From positions 124,001 through 188,000 of the forward strand of contig JACNMN010000006.1 in NCBI GenBank assembly GCA_020622165.1: a DNA stretch of 64,000 nucleotides, written 5' to 3'. This document shows, in pieces, positions 34,863 through 44,666 of this stretch. The DNA comes from Boseongicola sp. H5. Lineage in GTDB: Bacteria > Pseudomonadota > Alphaproteobacteria > Rhodobacterales > Rhodobacteraceae. Under the pieces are notes generated by a model, which did no database searches, was not told where the DNA came from, and was given only the letters and a program-made list of their open reading frames with translations. The first letter of the stretch is position 1. Each line of letters begins with the position of its first letter. Made by a program: the position numbers and the translations under genes.

Positions 34863-35624
34863 ATGTTCTGGACCGGCATCCGCATCGAAGGCGCACCCTT
34901 TCACGGCATCGCCTACGACCTGATCAAACGCCAGGTCGAGATCGGCGCGATGCGCCCGGGCGAGCAGTTTCCCGCAGAGCGCAAATTGTCGGAATCCCTG
35001 GGTATTTCGCGTGCGACCCTGCGCGAAGCGCTGAAACGGCTTGAGGCCGAGGGGTATCTGGTGTCCAGCCGGGGGGCCAAGGGGGGAAACTTTGTCGCCG
35101 ACGAGGATCAGATCAATCATCTGGCCCACACCTCCCTGCTGACCCGGCCCGATATGGCGTGGCGCAGTCTGGAGTATCTCAAGGCAATCCTCGAAGAGGC
35201 CGCGGTGCTGAGCTGTGAACGGCGCACACCGGCCGATCTGGCCGCGCTCGAAACCGCGCTTGGCATGCTGGACCCGGCCCGGCAGGCGGGGGATCTCCGC
35301 GAGGCGCAATACCTGTTCTTCTCGACCCTAGGGCACAGTTCGCGGAACCCGTTTTTTGTGGAGGGGATCGAGCGAGCCCTCGCGGGTCTGAACACGCCCG
35401 TGCGCCCGGACAGCGTGGCGGATCGCGTGGCCGAATGGCGCCCGATCTGGCGCGCCCTTGCCGATGCGGTGGGTAACCGGCTGCCGGACGCGGCGGCGAA
35501 ATCGGCGCGGCGTCTCTTTGACGTCAAGTCGCGTGAGGTGATCGCGGCCATGACCGCAACCGCGCTGAACGACCCGCCCGATGCAGATGGAAGCACCGAG
35601 GCGACCGAGGGTGCCCTGAACTGA
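34863..35624 (+). CDS. GntR-family regulator, FadR subfamily
   Basis: A 253-residue regulator. The winged helix covers residues about 12-78 with RPGEQFPAERKLSESLGISRATLREALKRLE (34953-35045). The C-terminal FCD-type helical ligand domain follows, with acidic and His residues including ILEEAAVLSC and TLGHSSRNPF. It is the last gene of the amine operon and probably autoregulates it through the dyads at 28697-28712 and 29003-29019. Ligand is unknown. Confidence 0.88.
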   Translation: MFWTGIRIEGAPFHGIAYDLIKRQVEIGAMRPGEQFPAERKLSESLGISRATLREALKRLEAEGYLVSSRGAKGGNFVADEDQINHLAHTSLLTRPDMAWRSLEYLKAILEEAAVLSCERRTPADLAALETALGMLDPARQAGDLREAQYLFFSTLGHSSRNPFFVEGIERALAGLNTPVRPDSVADRVAEWRPIWRALADAVGNRLPDAAAKSARRLFDVKSREVIAAMTATALNDPPDADGSTEATEGALN

Positions 35625-35757
35625 GCAGCCGGTTCAGATGCCGCTCCGGACCGCTCGGGAGCAGCCTGTCTACGCGCGCCACAACCTCCCTGCGCAAGCG
35701 CATATCGGTCGCCGGTTCGGGCGCGCGATGTCTGACGGCCCATGGGCGCACAGGATC

Positions 35758-37473
35758 TCAGGCGGTCAGTTCGACCGGCGGGGTTTCATTACCCAGAACG
35801 CTGGTCCGTGACAGTGGCTCGCCGGTCGGCACCGGGACATCGGCCGGGGCCAGCAGCTGTTTGCCAAGGATCAGATCGGCGGCCCGCTCGGCAATCATGA
35901 TCGTCGTGGCATTGGTATTGGCGCTGACGATCGAGGGCATCACGGAGGCGTCGACCACGCGCAGCCCCTCGGTCCCGTGAACCCGGAGTTCCGGGTCGAC
36001 CACGGCCATCCGGTCCGTCCCCATCTTGCAGGTGCCGCAAAGGTGAAAATCACCCGCGGTATTGTCGCGGATATAGTGGTCGAGCGCTTCACGGGAGGCC
36101 ACGCCGGGCCCCGGGTCGACCTCCCTGACGCCAAACCGGGCATTGGCCTTCTGCGAGGCGATCAGCCGCCCAACCTCGATGGCGTTGCGCATTTGCTGCA
36201 TGTCGTGGTCGGTCGAAAGGAAATTCGACATAAGGCGCGGTTGATCCATCGGGTTGGCGGAGCGCAGTTTCAGCCAGCCCGACCGTTCGATCCGGGTGGG
36301 GCCGATGCAATAGGTAAAGCCGTGCAAATCGGGGCTGAGACCGTCATCATGGTCCATCACAACCGGCAAGTACTGGATATACATATCCGGGTGTCGCACG
36401 GCGGGGTCGGAACGCACGAGGGCCGCGGCCTCCACATTGTTGGTGGCCCCGGCGCCGGACTGGGTGGTGACCCACTGCGCGCCGGTGAACAGCATCAGAT
36501 CCTTGCGCATGTAGCGCGACATCGAAATGGGCTTGTCCACATGGAACTTCATGTAGACCAGCGGATGGTCCTGCATGTTCTGGCCCACGCCGGGCAAGTC
36601 GGTGCGGCAGTCGATCCCCATCTCGCGCAGGTGATCCGCCGGGCCGATGCCCGACAGCATCAGCATCTGCGGGCTGCCCGCCGCGCCCGTGGTCAGGATC
36701 ACCTCCCGTTCGGCGCGGGCGGAATATCCGTGGTCCCCGAAGCGGGAGAAGTTGACCCCCACGACCCGGTTGCCTTCGTGGATCAGACCGCTGGCCTGGG
36801 CCTGGTCGATCACGGTGAGGTTCTTGCGGTGCCGGTTGGGGCGGATATAGGCCTGCGCGGTGGAGGCGCGCACGCCGTTGTGGACGTTCATCTGAAGGTG
36901 CCCCATCCCCTCGGGCTGGGCACCGTTCAGATCGTCGGAAACCGGATAACCGGCCTCAGAGCCCGCCTCGATGAAGGCGTCATAGAGCGGGGTGGGAAAG
37001 CTGCCCTTCCGGACCGAGATCGGCCCCGAGCCCCCGCGATAGGTGCCTTCACCGCCTTCCCATCGCTCCAGACGCTTGTAATAGGGCAGAACATTCTGCC
37101 ACGACCAGCCCGCCGCGCCCTCGTCGACCCAACGCTGGAAATCCAGCGGATGCCCGCGCAGAAAGACCATGCCGTTGATGCTGGACGAACCGCCAAGCAC
37201 CTTGCCTCGCGGCTGGAAGATGCGGCGGCCGTGCATCGTGGGCTCGGGCTCCCCCTCCATCATCCAGTTGTATTTCTCGTTTCGCCAAACCCAGTCGAAG
37301 GCGGCGGGCATTTCGATCTTCCAGTAATCCGTGAGCCCGCCACGGCTCTTGCCCGCCTCGATCAGCACGACCCTGATCGTGGGATCCTCGGACAATCGGG
37401 CCGCCAGAGCGCAGCCGGCGGAGCCACCCCCGACCACGACATAGTCGGCAATTGCGGTCTTGTCCTTGTCCAT
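35758..37473 (-). CDS. GMC-family FAD-dependent oxidoreductase (choline dehydrogenase-like)
   Basis: A 571-residue flavoprotein. VVGGGSAGCALAARLSE at the N-terminus binds FAD ADP. LGGSSSINGMVFLRG is GMC signature 1, and TTGAAGSPQMLMLSGIGP is signature 2. The active-site region is DFHLCGTCKMG, with SANTNATTIMIAERAADLI near the end. It resembles BetA-like alcohol dehydrogenases. A basic-site AAGGG precedes ATG 37473. It lies 62 bp after the GlcG-like gene and likely shares its transcript. The substrate is probably an alcohol or choline-like compound taken in by the nearby importer. Confidence 0.9.
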   Translation of the reverse strand: MDKDKTAIADYVVVGGGSAGCALAARLSEDPTIRVVLIEAGKSRGGLTDYWKIEMPAAFDWVWRNEKYNWMMEGEPEPTMHGRRIFQPRGKVLGGSSSINGMVFLRGHPLDFQRWVDEGAAGWSWQNVLPYYKRLERWEGGEGTYRGGSGPISVRKGSFPTPLYDAFIEAGSEAGYPVSDDLNGAQPEGMGHLQMNVHNGVRASTAQAYIRPNRHRKNLTVIDQAQASGLIHEGNRVVGVNFSRFGDHGYSARAEREVILTTGAAGSPQMLMLSGIGPADHLREMGIDCRTDLPGVGQNMQDHPLVYMKFHVDKPISMSRYMRKDLMLFTGAQWVTTQSGAGATNNVEAAALVRSDPAVRHPDMYIQYLPVVMDHDDGLSPDLHGFTYCIGPTRIERSGWLKLRSANPMDQPRLMSNFLSTDHDMQQMRNAIEVGRLIASQKANARFGVREVDPGPGVASREALDHYIRDNTAGDFHLCGTCKMGTDRMAVVDPELRVHGTEGLRVVDASVMPSIVSANTNATTIMIAERAADLILGKQLLAPADVPVPTGEPLSRTSVLGNETPPVELTA

Positions 37474-37535
37474 CGCGACACCCTTTCGGCCGTGGGTTCT
37501 GAAGCTGTGGCGCGCCCTGCCCGCCGGTCCGAGTT

Positions 37536-37946
37536 TCAGCCCGGGAAGGCGGCCAGCATGGCCTGTGCGATCAGCACGTCATGCTCCACCGGCCCGCCGG
37601 AAACACCAACGGCACCGATGCACCTGCCCGCCCTTTCGACCGGAAAGCCACCTGCGATGGCGGTGAAGCTGCGCCCGCGCCCGGCCGTTTCCAGGTTGAA
37701 GATCTCACCGCCCGGCTGGACATCCGCCGACAGATCGCCATTGGGCATCTTGAAGGCGGCGGCGGTGTAGGCCTTGGTCAGCGCGATCTCGGCGGTGCCG
37801 AACATCGCCTCGTCGCTGCGGGCAAAGCCTGCGATATTGCCGCCCTGATCGACGATCGAAACGCAGGAGGGCTCCTCCAGCTCGGCGGCCTTGGCCAGTC
37901 CGGCGGCCAGCATCGCCATGATCTCGTCGCTTGTGATGTCAGTCAT
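37536..37946 (-). CDS. GlcG/HbpS-family protein
   Basis: A 136-residue cytoplasmic protein of the GlcG/HbpS (DUF336) family. Typical features are CVSIVDQGGNIAGFARSDEA, ALTKAYTAAAF, and GGFPVERAGRCIGAVGVSGG near the C-terminus. Family members bind heme or act as accessory proteins beside oxidoreductases such as glycolate oxidase. GGGAGAT precedes ATG 37946. It stands just upstream of the GMC oxidoreductase. Confidence 0.87.
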   Translation of the reverse strand: MTDITSDEIMAMLAAGLAKAAELEEPSCVSIVDQGGNIAGFARSDEAMFGTAEIALTKAYTAAAFKMPNGDLSADVQPGGEIFNLETAGRGRSFTAIAGGFPVERAGRCIGAVGVSGGPVEHDVLIAQAMLAAFPG

Positions 37947-38074
37947 GTCCGTGATCTCCCCAATGGTTCTTAATATAGACCATTGTGGGAGTGGCGCGGT
38001 CTGTCAAGCCGAAATCCCTCAACCATCCCGCCGGCGAAATGCGCAGGCCGGCGCAACGCCGGACGTGCCGCATC

Positions 38075-38959
38075 TCACGCCACAGGCGCGTCCAGCCAGG
38101 CGACGAGCTTTTCCAGCGCCGCACTTGGCTGCGAATTCGCTTGCCAAACAAGGTAGTAGGCCCCGCCCGCCGGGACGGGCCTGTCATCCAGAGGCGCCAG
38201 GCGACCGGCGGCGATCTCTGCTTCTGCCAGATATTCCGGCATCAAGGCAACGCCAAGCCCCGCCGCCGTGGCCGCCGCAAGGCTGGCGAATTGGTCAAAA
38301 ACCATACCTCTGAGCCGGGTCGCAGGCACGCCCTTGGCCGCAAACCACTCCTCCCAACCGCCCGGCCGGCTGTCGAGATGCAAAAGCCGGGCATTGAGCA
38401 GAGACGCAGGCTCGGGCAGTGCGGCGGGTGCCGCCGAGGCCGCGCAGACCGGGACCATCCGCTCCCGCGCCAGTTCCAGATACCTGACCCCGGGCCAGTC
38501 CCGCGCGCCGTAGTGCAAGGCCGCATCGAAGCTTTCGAGGTCGAAATCGAAGGGCGAGAGGCGCGCGCGCTGGTTGATGTAGATATCCGGGTTCCGGTCG
38601 CAGAACCCCTTGAGCCGGGGGGTCAGCCAGACCGCGCCGAAGGTGGGCAGGACGGCAAGGTTGATGATATCGCGGTTCCCGCCCGCCTTGATCTCCAGCG
38701 AGGCTTTGGCGAGGCCATGCAGGACCTGACGCACCGAGGCCGCGTAGCGGGCCCCCGCCTTGGTCAGCGCGAGCCCCTTGCCATCCCGGACGAACATCGA
38801 CACGCCCAACTGCTCTTCGAGCACCTTCAGCTGACGGCTGATCGCAGAATGGGTGAGCGACAGTTCCTCCGCCGCGGCAACCGCGGTGCCAAGCCGGTCG
38901 AACGCCTCAAGCGCGAGCAGCGAACTGATCGAGGGCAGAAATCGCCGGGGCGCGATCAT
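38075..38959 (-). CDS. LysR-family regulator of the lysine-type catabolic operon
   Basis: A 294-residue LysR regulator of the GcvA-like branch. The N-terminal helix-turn-helix is LSLTHSAISRQLKVLEEQLG, here at residues about 34-53, after ALEAFDRLGTAVAAAEE. The rest is the periplasmic-binding-like effector domain. The ATG at 38959 starts the usual LysR N-terminus; the longer upstream frame is not convincing. It is divergent from the aminotransferase gene, with 109 bp between starts. ACCAT (38975-38979) and ATGGT (39002-39006) form an imperfect dyad there that could be its site. Confidence 0.88.
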   Translation of the reverse strand: MIAPRRFLPSISSLLALEAFDRLGTAVAAAEELSLTHSAISRQLKVLEEQLGVSMFVRDGKGLALTKAGARYAASVRQVLHGLAKASLEIKAGGNRDIINLAVLPTFGAVWLTPRLKGFCDRNPDIYINQRARLSPFDFDLESFDAALHYGARDWPGVRYLELARERMVPVCAASAAPAALPEPASLLNARLLHLDSRPGGWEEWFAAKGVPATRLRGMVFDQFASLAAATAAGLGVALMPEYLAEAEIAAGRLAPLDDRPVPAGGAYYLVWQANSQPSAALEKLVAWLDAPVA

Positions 38960-39068
38960 GTGACGAATCCTCCAACCATTGTTCAGAACCTTCAATATTC
39001 CATGGTGAGTGGTTTTGGTAGGTTGGCGGTACAAGTCAGTTTCAGGGCGCGTCAGGGGGACAGGGATC

Positions 39069-40238
39069 ATGGCGTTTCACCGGGCAAAGCGCATCGCGGC
39101 GATCGAGGTATCCGAGATCGCCCGCCTGACCGAGGCCGCGGCTGAAATGCGGGCCGAGGGAATCGATGTTGTGGCGCTGTCGACCGGAGAGCCGGACTTT
39201 GCAACGCCCGCCCATGTGATCGAGGCCGCCCATGCCGCCGCCCTGCAAGGCCAGACCCGTTATCCCGCAATCCGTGGCACAGCGCCCCTGCGCGCAGCCA
39301 TCGCGGAGGTCGCGGGGGCCGACCCGGCCGAGGTGATTGTCTCCACCGGGGCCAAGCAGGTGCTGGCCAACGCCATGCTCGCCAGTCTCGATCCCGGGGA
39401 CGAGGTGATCATCCCCGCGCCCTACTGGACCAGCTATCCCGATATTGTGGCCATGGCCGGGGGGCGGCCGGTAGCAGTGGCCTGCCCGATGGCGCAGGGC
39501 TTCAAGCTGACGCCGGAAGCACTGGCCGCCGCCATCACGCCCCGCGCCCGCTGGCTGGTGCTGAACACCCCCTCCAACCCCTCCGGCGCGCTTTATTCAG
39601 AGGCCGAGCTCGGCGCTCTGGCGGAGGTTCTGGGACAGCATCCAGATATCATGGTGCTGGCCGATGAAATCTACGCCCATCTGGCCTATACCGCCTTCCG
39701 GTCGTTTCGGGACACGGCCCCCGCCCTGCGGGACCGCGTTCTGATCGTCAACGGCGTGTCGAAGGCCTATGCCATGACCGGCTGGCGGATCGGCTGGGGG
39801 ATCGGGCCGCGCCCGCTGATCGACGCGATGACCGCGGTGCAGGGGCAGATCACCTCGGGCGCCTCGTCGATATCGCAGGCCGCGGCGCTGGCCGCGCTTA
39901 CCGGTCCGCAGGACCTGCTGGCCGAGCGGCTGGCCGTGCTGCGCGACCGGCGCGACGGCGTCGTGGCGCGACTGGCCGCGATGCCGGGGTTCAGATGCCC
40001 GGTACCCGATGGCGCCTTCTACGTCTTTCCCAATGTGGAGGACGCCATGGCCCGGCTCGGCTTCGACACCGATGGGGCCTTTTGCGCGGCCCTCTTGGAG
40101 CACCGGCAACTGGCCGTGGTGCCGGGCAGCGCCTTCGGGCTGCCGGGGCATCTGCGGCTTTCCTTCGCCTATTCCACCGAAGATCTCGATCGCGGCCTGA
40201 GCCGTATCGCCGAATTTCTGGGAGCCGAGCATGCTTGA
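39069..40238 (+). CDS. Class I/II PLP-dependent aminotransferase
   Basis: A 389-residue fold-type I aminotransferase. [11 protein letters not shown] binds the cofactor phosphate region, ADEIYAHL contains the Asp that pairs with the pyridine N, and [16 protein letters not shown] holds the Schiff-base Lys (about residue 231). The C-terminal Arg in LRLSFAYS binds the substrate carboxylate. In this operon it fits as the 2-aminoadipate transaminase giving 2-oxoadipate, although the sequence alone would also allow an aspartate-type enzyme. It overlaps the next gene by 8 nt. Confidence 0.88.
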   Translation: MAFHRAKRIAAIEVSEIARLTEAAAEMRAEGIDVVALSTGEPDFATPAHVIEAAHAAALQGQTRYPAIRGTAPLRAAIAEVAGADPAEVIVSTGAKQVLANAMLASLDPGDEVIIPAPYWTSYPDIVAMAGGRPVAVACPMAQGFKLTPEALAAAITPRARWLVLNTPSNPSGALYSEAELGALAEVLGQHPDIMVLADEIYAHLAYTAFRSFRDTAPALRDRVLIVNGVSKAYAMTGWRIGWGIGPRPLIDAMTAVQGQITSGASSISQAAALAALTGPQDLLAERLAVLRDRRDGVVARLAAMPGFRCPVPDGAFYVFPNVEDAMARLGFDTDGAFCAALLEHRQLAVVPGSAFGLPGHLRLSFAYSTEDLDRGLSRIAEFLGAEHA

Positions 40239-41424
40239 CGTGGCCATCCCCACCTTCGATCCCAAGGATCCGTTCCTGCTGACCCGGCAACTTGAGGAAG
40301 AGGAGCGGCTGATCGCCGAAAGCGCCCGCGCCTTTTGCCGGGAGCATTTGGCCCCGCGGGTGAAAAAGGCCTACGAGACCGAGGAGGCGGATCGCACCAT
40401 CCTCCAGGAGATGGGCGCCCATGGACTGCTCGGCGTGACCCTGCCCGAAAGCGCCGGAGGCCTGGACGCGGGCTATGTCGCCTATGGGCTGATCGCCCGC
40501 GAGGTGGAGCGGATCGACAGCGGCTATCGCTCCATGATGTCGGTGCAGTCGAGCCTCGTGATCCACCCGATCCACGCCTATGGCAGCCGGGCTCAGCGCG
40601 ACAGATACCTGCCAAAGCTGATCAGCGGGGAATGGGTCGGCTGCTTTGGCCTGACGGAGCCCGATGCCGGATCGGACCCGGGCGGGATGACCACCCGCGC
40701 GGAAAAGATCAAGGGCGGCTACCGTCTGACCGGCAGCAAGACGTGGATTTCGAACGCCCCCATCGCGGATGTCTTCGTGGTCTGGGCCAAATCCGATGCC
40801 CATGAGGGCAAGATCCGCGGCTTTGTGCTGGAGCGCGGAATGGCGAAGCTTTCGGCACCCCGGATCGGCCACAAGCTGTCGCTGAGGGCTTCGGTCACCG
40901 GCGAGATCGTGATGGACGGGGTGGAGGTCGGCGACGACGCGCTCCTGCCGGGGGCGGAAGGGCTCAAGGGGCCCTTCGGCTGCCTGAACCGCGCGCGCTA
41001 CGGCATTGCATGGGGCGTCATGGGCGCGGCGGAGGCCTGCTGGCATGCGGCCCTGCAATACGGCCTCGACCGTGTGCAGTTCGGCAGGCCGCTCGCCGCC
41101 ACGCAGCTTTACCAGAAGAAGCTCGCCGACATGCAGACGGAGATCGCGCTTGGCCTGCAGGCCAATCTGCGGGTGGGACGGCTCTTTGACGAGAACCGTG
41201 CCGCGCCGGAAGTGGTCTCGCTGATCAAGCGAAACAACTGCGGCAAGGCCCTCGACATCGCCCGCGCCGCCCGGGACATGCACGGAGGCAATGGGATTTC
41301 CGGCGAATTTCCGGTGATGCGGCACATGATCAACCTTGAGACGGTGAACACCTATGAGGGGACGCATGACATTCACGCCCTGATCCTCGGGCGCGCGCAG
41401 ACCGGGCTTCAGGCGTTCATGTGA
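40231..41424 (+). CDS. gcdH: Glutaryl-CoA dehydrogenase
   Basis: A 397-residue acyl-CoA dehydrogenase. [15 protein letters not shown] and [15 protein letters not shown] are flavin-binding regions. Near the C-terminus is [18 protein letters not shown], whose Glu is the catalytic base at the glutaryl-CoA-dehydrogenase position. Overall layout matches GcdH, which oxidises and decarboxylates glutaryl-CoA to crotonyl-CoA. The ATG overlaps the aminotransferase stop. It is the last dedicated step of lysine or tryptophan breakdown, supporting the operon reading. Confidence 0.9.
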   Translation: MLDVAIPTFDPKDPFLLTRQLEEEERLIAESARAFCREHLAPRVKKAYETEEADRTILQEMGAHGLLGVTLPESAGGLDAGYVAYGLIAREVERIDSGYRSMMSVQSSLVIHPIHAYGSRAQRDRYLPKLISGEWVGCFGLTEPDAGSDPGGMTTRAEKIKGGYRLTGSKTWISNAPIADVFVVWAKSDAHEGKIRGFVLERGMAKLSAPRIGHKLSLRASVTGEIVMDGVEVGDDALLPGAEGLKGPFGCLNRARYGIAWGVMGAAEACWHAALQYGLDRVQFGRPLAATQLYQKKLADMQTEIALGLQANLRVGRLFDENRAAPEVVSLIKRNNCGKALDIARAARDMHGGNGISGEFPVMRHMINLETVNTYEGTHDIHALILGRAQTGLQAFM

Positions 41425-41432
41425 GGTTGGCC

Positions 41433-43628
41433 ATGGATCGTGCAAGCATCGTTCACGAGGCCTTTCTCGGCCGGGTCGCCGCCGGCGACCTGCCCCCCGG
41501 TGTTCCGGCGAGCGGGCCGCTGACGCCGGAACTGGCGGTGTCGATCTATCGGTCGGGGTGCCTGTCGCGGGCGCTCGACCGGATCAGCCGGGAGATGCAG
41601 GCGCAAAAACAGGGGTTTTACACCATCGGGTCCTCGGGGCACGAAGGCATGGCGGCGGTGGCGGCGGCGCTGCGGCCCACAGATCCGGCCTTTCTGCACT
41701 ACCGCGATGCGGCGTTTCAGATCCAGCGCGCGGGGCAGGTGCCCGGCCAGTCGGTAACCTGGGACATGCTTTTGTCTTTCGCATGCTCGTCGGAGGATCC
41801 GATCTCGGGCGGGCGGCACAAGGTTCTGGGCTCGAAAGCGCTGAACATTCCGCCGCAGACCTCGACCATCGCCAGCCACCTGCCGAAGGCGGTCGGTGCG
41901 GCCTACGGGATCGCCGCAGCCCGGCGCAACCCGCCCGAACACACCGCCTTTGCCGAAGACGCCATCGCCTTCTGCAGCTTCGGTGACGCCTCGGCCAACC
42001 ACTCCACCGCGCAGGGGGCCTTCAACACAGCGGCCTGGACCGCCTATCAGGGCGTACCGCTCCCTCTTCTCTTCTGCTGCGAGGACAACGGGATCGGGAT
42101 TTCGGTCAAGACGCCCGAGGGCTGGATCAAGGCGACCTTCTCGCGCCGCCAGGATCTTGCCTATTTCGCCTGCGACGGGCTGGATATCTACGACACATAC
42201 GCCACGGCCCGGGCCGCGGCGGAGTATGTGCGCAAGCGGCGCAAACCCGCGTTTCTGCACGTCCGAACGGTCCGGCTTTACGGCCATGCGGGCGCGGACG
42301 TGGCCAGCGCATACCTGTCGAAGGCCGAGATCGAGGCTGATGAGGCCAACGATCCACTGCTGCATTCGGTGCGCCTGCTGGGGGAGGCCGGGGCGCTGGA
42401 CCGCGGCTCGGCCCTCCGGATCTACGAAGAGACCGACGCGCGGGTCCGGCGGGTTGCCGCCCGGGTGGTGACCCGCCCCCGGCTGCAAACCGCCGAGCAG
42501 GTCATGGCAAGCCTCATCCCTCCGCCGCGCGTCTGTGCGCCGCTGATCGGCCCCGAACCAGAGACGCGGGCGCAGGTCTTTGGCAGCGATCTCAATGCCA
42601 TGGTCCAGCCCCAGCCCATGTCCAGGCTGATCAACTGGGCCCTCACCGATCTCATGCTGGAGCATCCGGAAACGGTGCTGATGGGCGAGGATGTGGGCCG
42701 CAAGGGGGGCGTCTACGGCGTCACGCAAAAGCTTCATGGCCGGTTCGGGGCGCATCGGGTGATCGATACCCTGCTCGACGAACAGTCGATCCTCGGGCTG
42801 GCGATCGGCATGGCCCATAACGGCTTCGTCCCGATCCCCGAGATCCAGTTTCTGGCCTATCTGCACAATGCGGAGGACCAGATCCGGGGAGAGGCGGCCA
42901 CCCTGCCCTTCTTCTCCAACGGCCAGTTCACCAACCCGATGGTGATCCGCATCGCGGGCCTGGGCTACCAGAAGGGCTTCGGCGGCCATTTCCACAACGA
43001 CAACTCGCTGGCGGTGCTGCGCGATATCCCGGGCGTCATCCTCGCCGTGCCGTCCGACGGGGCCGTTGCCGCGCGGATGCTGCGCGAATGCGTCCGTCTG
43101 GCCCGCGAGGAGCAGCGCGTCGTGGTCTTTGTCGAACCCATCGCGCTCTATCCCACGCGGGATCTGCACCAGCCCGGCGATGACGGCTGGATGCGGCTTT
43201 ATCCGGATCGGGACGCGCGGATCCGTCTTGGCGAGGTCGGGGTCCATGGCACCGGGACGGATATGGCGATCGTAACCTTCGGCAACGGCACCTACATGGC
43301 GAACCAGGCGCTGCCTCGGATCGGCGCGGCGGGCATTTCCGCCCGGGTGATCGACCTGCGCTGGCTGGCGCCGCTCCCCCTTGCCGCGCTGGATGCCGCT
43401 GTCGCGGGCTGCGACAGGGTGCTGATCGTCGATGAAACCCGGGCCTCCGGCGGAGTGGCCGAGGCGCTGATGACACATTTTGCAGAAAAAGGGCTTCACG
43501 CGACACGGCGGCTGACGTCTCTGGACAGTTTCATCGCCACCGGCCCCGCCTATGCCGCCACCATGCCCTCGGCAGAGGGGATCGTGGACACCGCCCGCGC
43601 CTGGGCCGGCGCAAAGGTCCGCGCCTGA
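41433..43628 (+). CDS. Fused E1 alpha-beta 2-oxoacid dehydrogenase
   Basis: A 731-residue thiamine-diphosphate enzyme in which E1 alpha (residues about 1-340) is joined to E1 beta (about 385-731). The alpha part has SSGHEGMAAVAAAL and the TPP motif GDASANHSTAQG through EDNGIGIS. The beta part has ALTDLMLEHPETVLMGEDVG, PEIQFLAYLHNAEDQIRGE (42836-42895) and VDETRASGGVAE. GAGG before ATG 41433 favours it over a GTG at 41421. It resembles the branched-chain E1. No E2 or E3 gene is in the window. By position it should act on 2-oxoadipate to feed glutaryl-CoA formation, but this is inference. Confidence 0.87.
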   Translation: MDRASIVHEAFLGRVAAGDLPPGVPASGPLTPELAVSIYRSGCLSRALDRISREMQAQKQGFYTIGSSGHEGMAAVAAALRPTDPAFLHYRDAAFQIQRAGQVPGQSVTWDMLLSFACSSEDPISGGRHKVLGSKALNIPPQTSTIASHLPKAVGAAYGIAAARRNPPEHTAFAEDAIAFCSFGDASANHSTAQGAFNTAAWTAYQGVPLPLLFCCEDNGIGISVKTPEGWIKATFSRRQDLAYFACDGLDIYDTYATARAAAEYVRKRRKPAFLHVRTVRLYGHAGADVASAYLSKAEIEADEANDPLLHSVRLLGEAGALDRGSALRIYEETDARVRRVAARVVTRPRLQTAEQVMASLIPPPRVCAPLIGPEPETRAQVFGSDLNAMVQPQPMSRLINWALTDLMLEHPETVLMGEDVGRKGGVYGVTQKLHGRFGAHRVIDTLLDEQSILGLAIGMAHNGFVPIPEIQFLAYLHNAEDQIRGEAATLPFFSNGQFTNPMVIRIAGLGYQKGFGGHFHNDNSLAVLRDIPGVILAVPSDGAVAARMLRECVRLAREEQRVVVFVEPIALYPTRDLHQPGDDGWMRLYPDRDARIRLGEVGVHGTGTDMAIVTFGNGTYMANQALPRIGAAGISARVIDLRWLAPLPLAALDAAVAGCDRVLIVDETRASGGVAEALMTHFAEKGLHATRRLTSLDSFIATGPAYAATMPSAEGIVDTARAWAGAKVRA

Positions 43629-44656
43629 TGCGGACGGCGGTGGTCATCTGCCCCGGCCGGGGAACCTACAATGCATCCGAACTGGGATATCTGGCCGCGC
43701 ATTTTCCCGATGCGGGCGTGATGGCCGATTTCGAAACCCAGAGGCGGGCGGGCGATCAGCCGTCGCTGGCGTCGCTTGACGGGGCCGACCGCTACAGCGC
43801 CCGCACCCATGGCCGGGGCGACAACAGCGCAGCGCTGATCTATGCCGCCTCCCTCGGCGATTTCCTGGCGCTGGACCGCTCCGGAATCGAGGTGGTCGCG
43901 GTCACCGGCAACTCCATGGGGTGGTACACCGCGCTCGCCTGTGCCGGCGCGCTCAGCGCCGCAGACGGCTTCCGGGTGGCCAACACCATGGGCGGGCTGA
44001 TGCAGGCCGCGATGATCGGCGGCCAGATGGTCTACCCATGGGTCGGCGAGGACTGGGTTCCGGAGCCGGGCGTCAGGACCACTTTGCTGAACCTGATCGC
44101 CGAGATCGGCAGCCGCCCGAACCACAGCCTCGCCCTTTCGATCGATCTGGGCGGGATGCTGGTGGTGGCGGGCGACACGGCGGGGCTCGCCGCCTTCGAG
44201 ACCGCGGTGCCCCGGCGGGAGGACCGGTTTCCCATGCGGCTGGCCAACCATGCGGCCTTTCATACCGCGCTGCAGGCTCCGGTTGCGGCCCGGGCGCGCG
44301 CGACACTGCCGGCTACTCTCTTCGGTCAGCCCGCGCTGCCCGTGATCGACGGGCGGGGCGCGATCTGGTGGCCCGGGGCCAGCGCGCGGGACGCTCTCCG
44401 CGACTACACATTGGCGGCGCAGGTGACCGAAACCTATGATTTCACCAGAGCCGTGGCGGTCGCCGCCCGGGAGTTCGCGCCCGATCTTTTCGTCATTTTG
44501 GGCCCGGGCACGACCCTGGGGGGCGCCGTCGCGCAGGCGTTGATCCTCGCAGGCGTGCAGGGGCTGGCCAACCGGACCGATTTCAAAGACCTTCAATCCA
44601 GAGAGCCGCTTGTGCTGTCCATGGGACGGCCCGATCAACGCGCGCTTGTTACCTAA
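43628..44656 (+). CDS. FabD-like acyltransferase-domain protein
   Basis: A 342-residue protein of the malonyl-CoA:ACP acyltransferase fold. VTGNSMGWYTAL contains the GxSxG nucleophile Ser (about residue 98). LANHAAFHT may supply the active-site His, and FVILGPGTTLGG is the C-terminal glycine-rich strand of the family. VVICPGRGTYN at the start replaces the FPGQG motif. The usual Arg that binds the malonyl carboxylate is not obvious, so the acyl group may differ. It overlaps the E1 stop by one base. Its job in this catabolic operon is unknown; acyl transfer from or to the E1 product is one possibility. Confidence 0.77.
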   Translation: MRTAVVICPGRGTYNASELGYLAAHFPDAGVMADFETQRRAGDQPSLASLDGADRYSARTHGRGDNSAALIYAASLGDFLALDRSGIEVVAVTGNSMGWYTALACAGALSAADGFRVANTMGGLMQAAMIGGQMVYPWVGEDWVPEPGVRTTLLNLIAEIGSRPNHSLALSIDLGGMLVVAGDTAGLAAFETAVPRREDRFPMRLANHAAFHTALQAPVAARARATLPATLFGQPALPVIDGRGAIWWPGASARDALRDYTLAAQVTETYDFTRAVAVAAREFAPDLFVILGPGTTLGGAVAQALILAGVQGLANRTDFKDLQSREPLVLSMGRPDQRALVT

Positions 44657-44666
44657 GGAGAGTGCC

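Noticed and set aside
41409-43499. 696-codon minus-strand frame opposite the fused E1
   Set aside because: E1 alpha and beta motifs are on the plus strand; the minus frame is Arg/Gly/His-rich without motifs.
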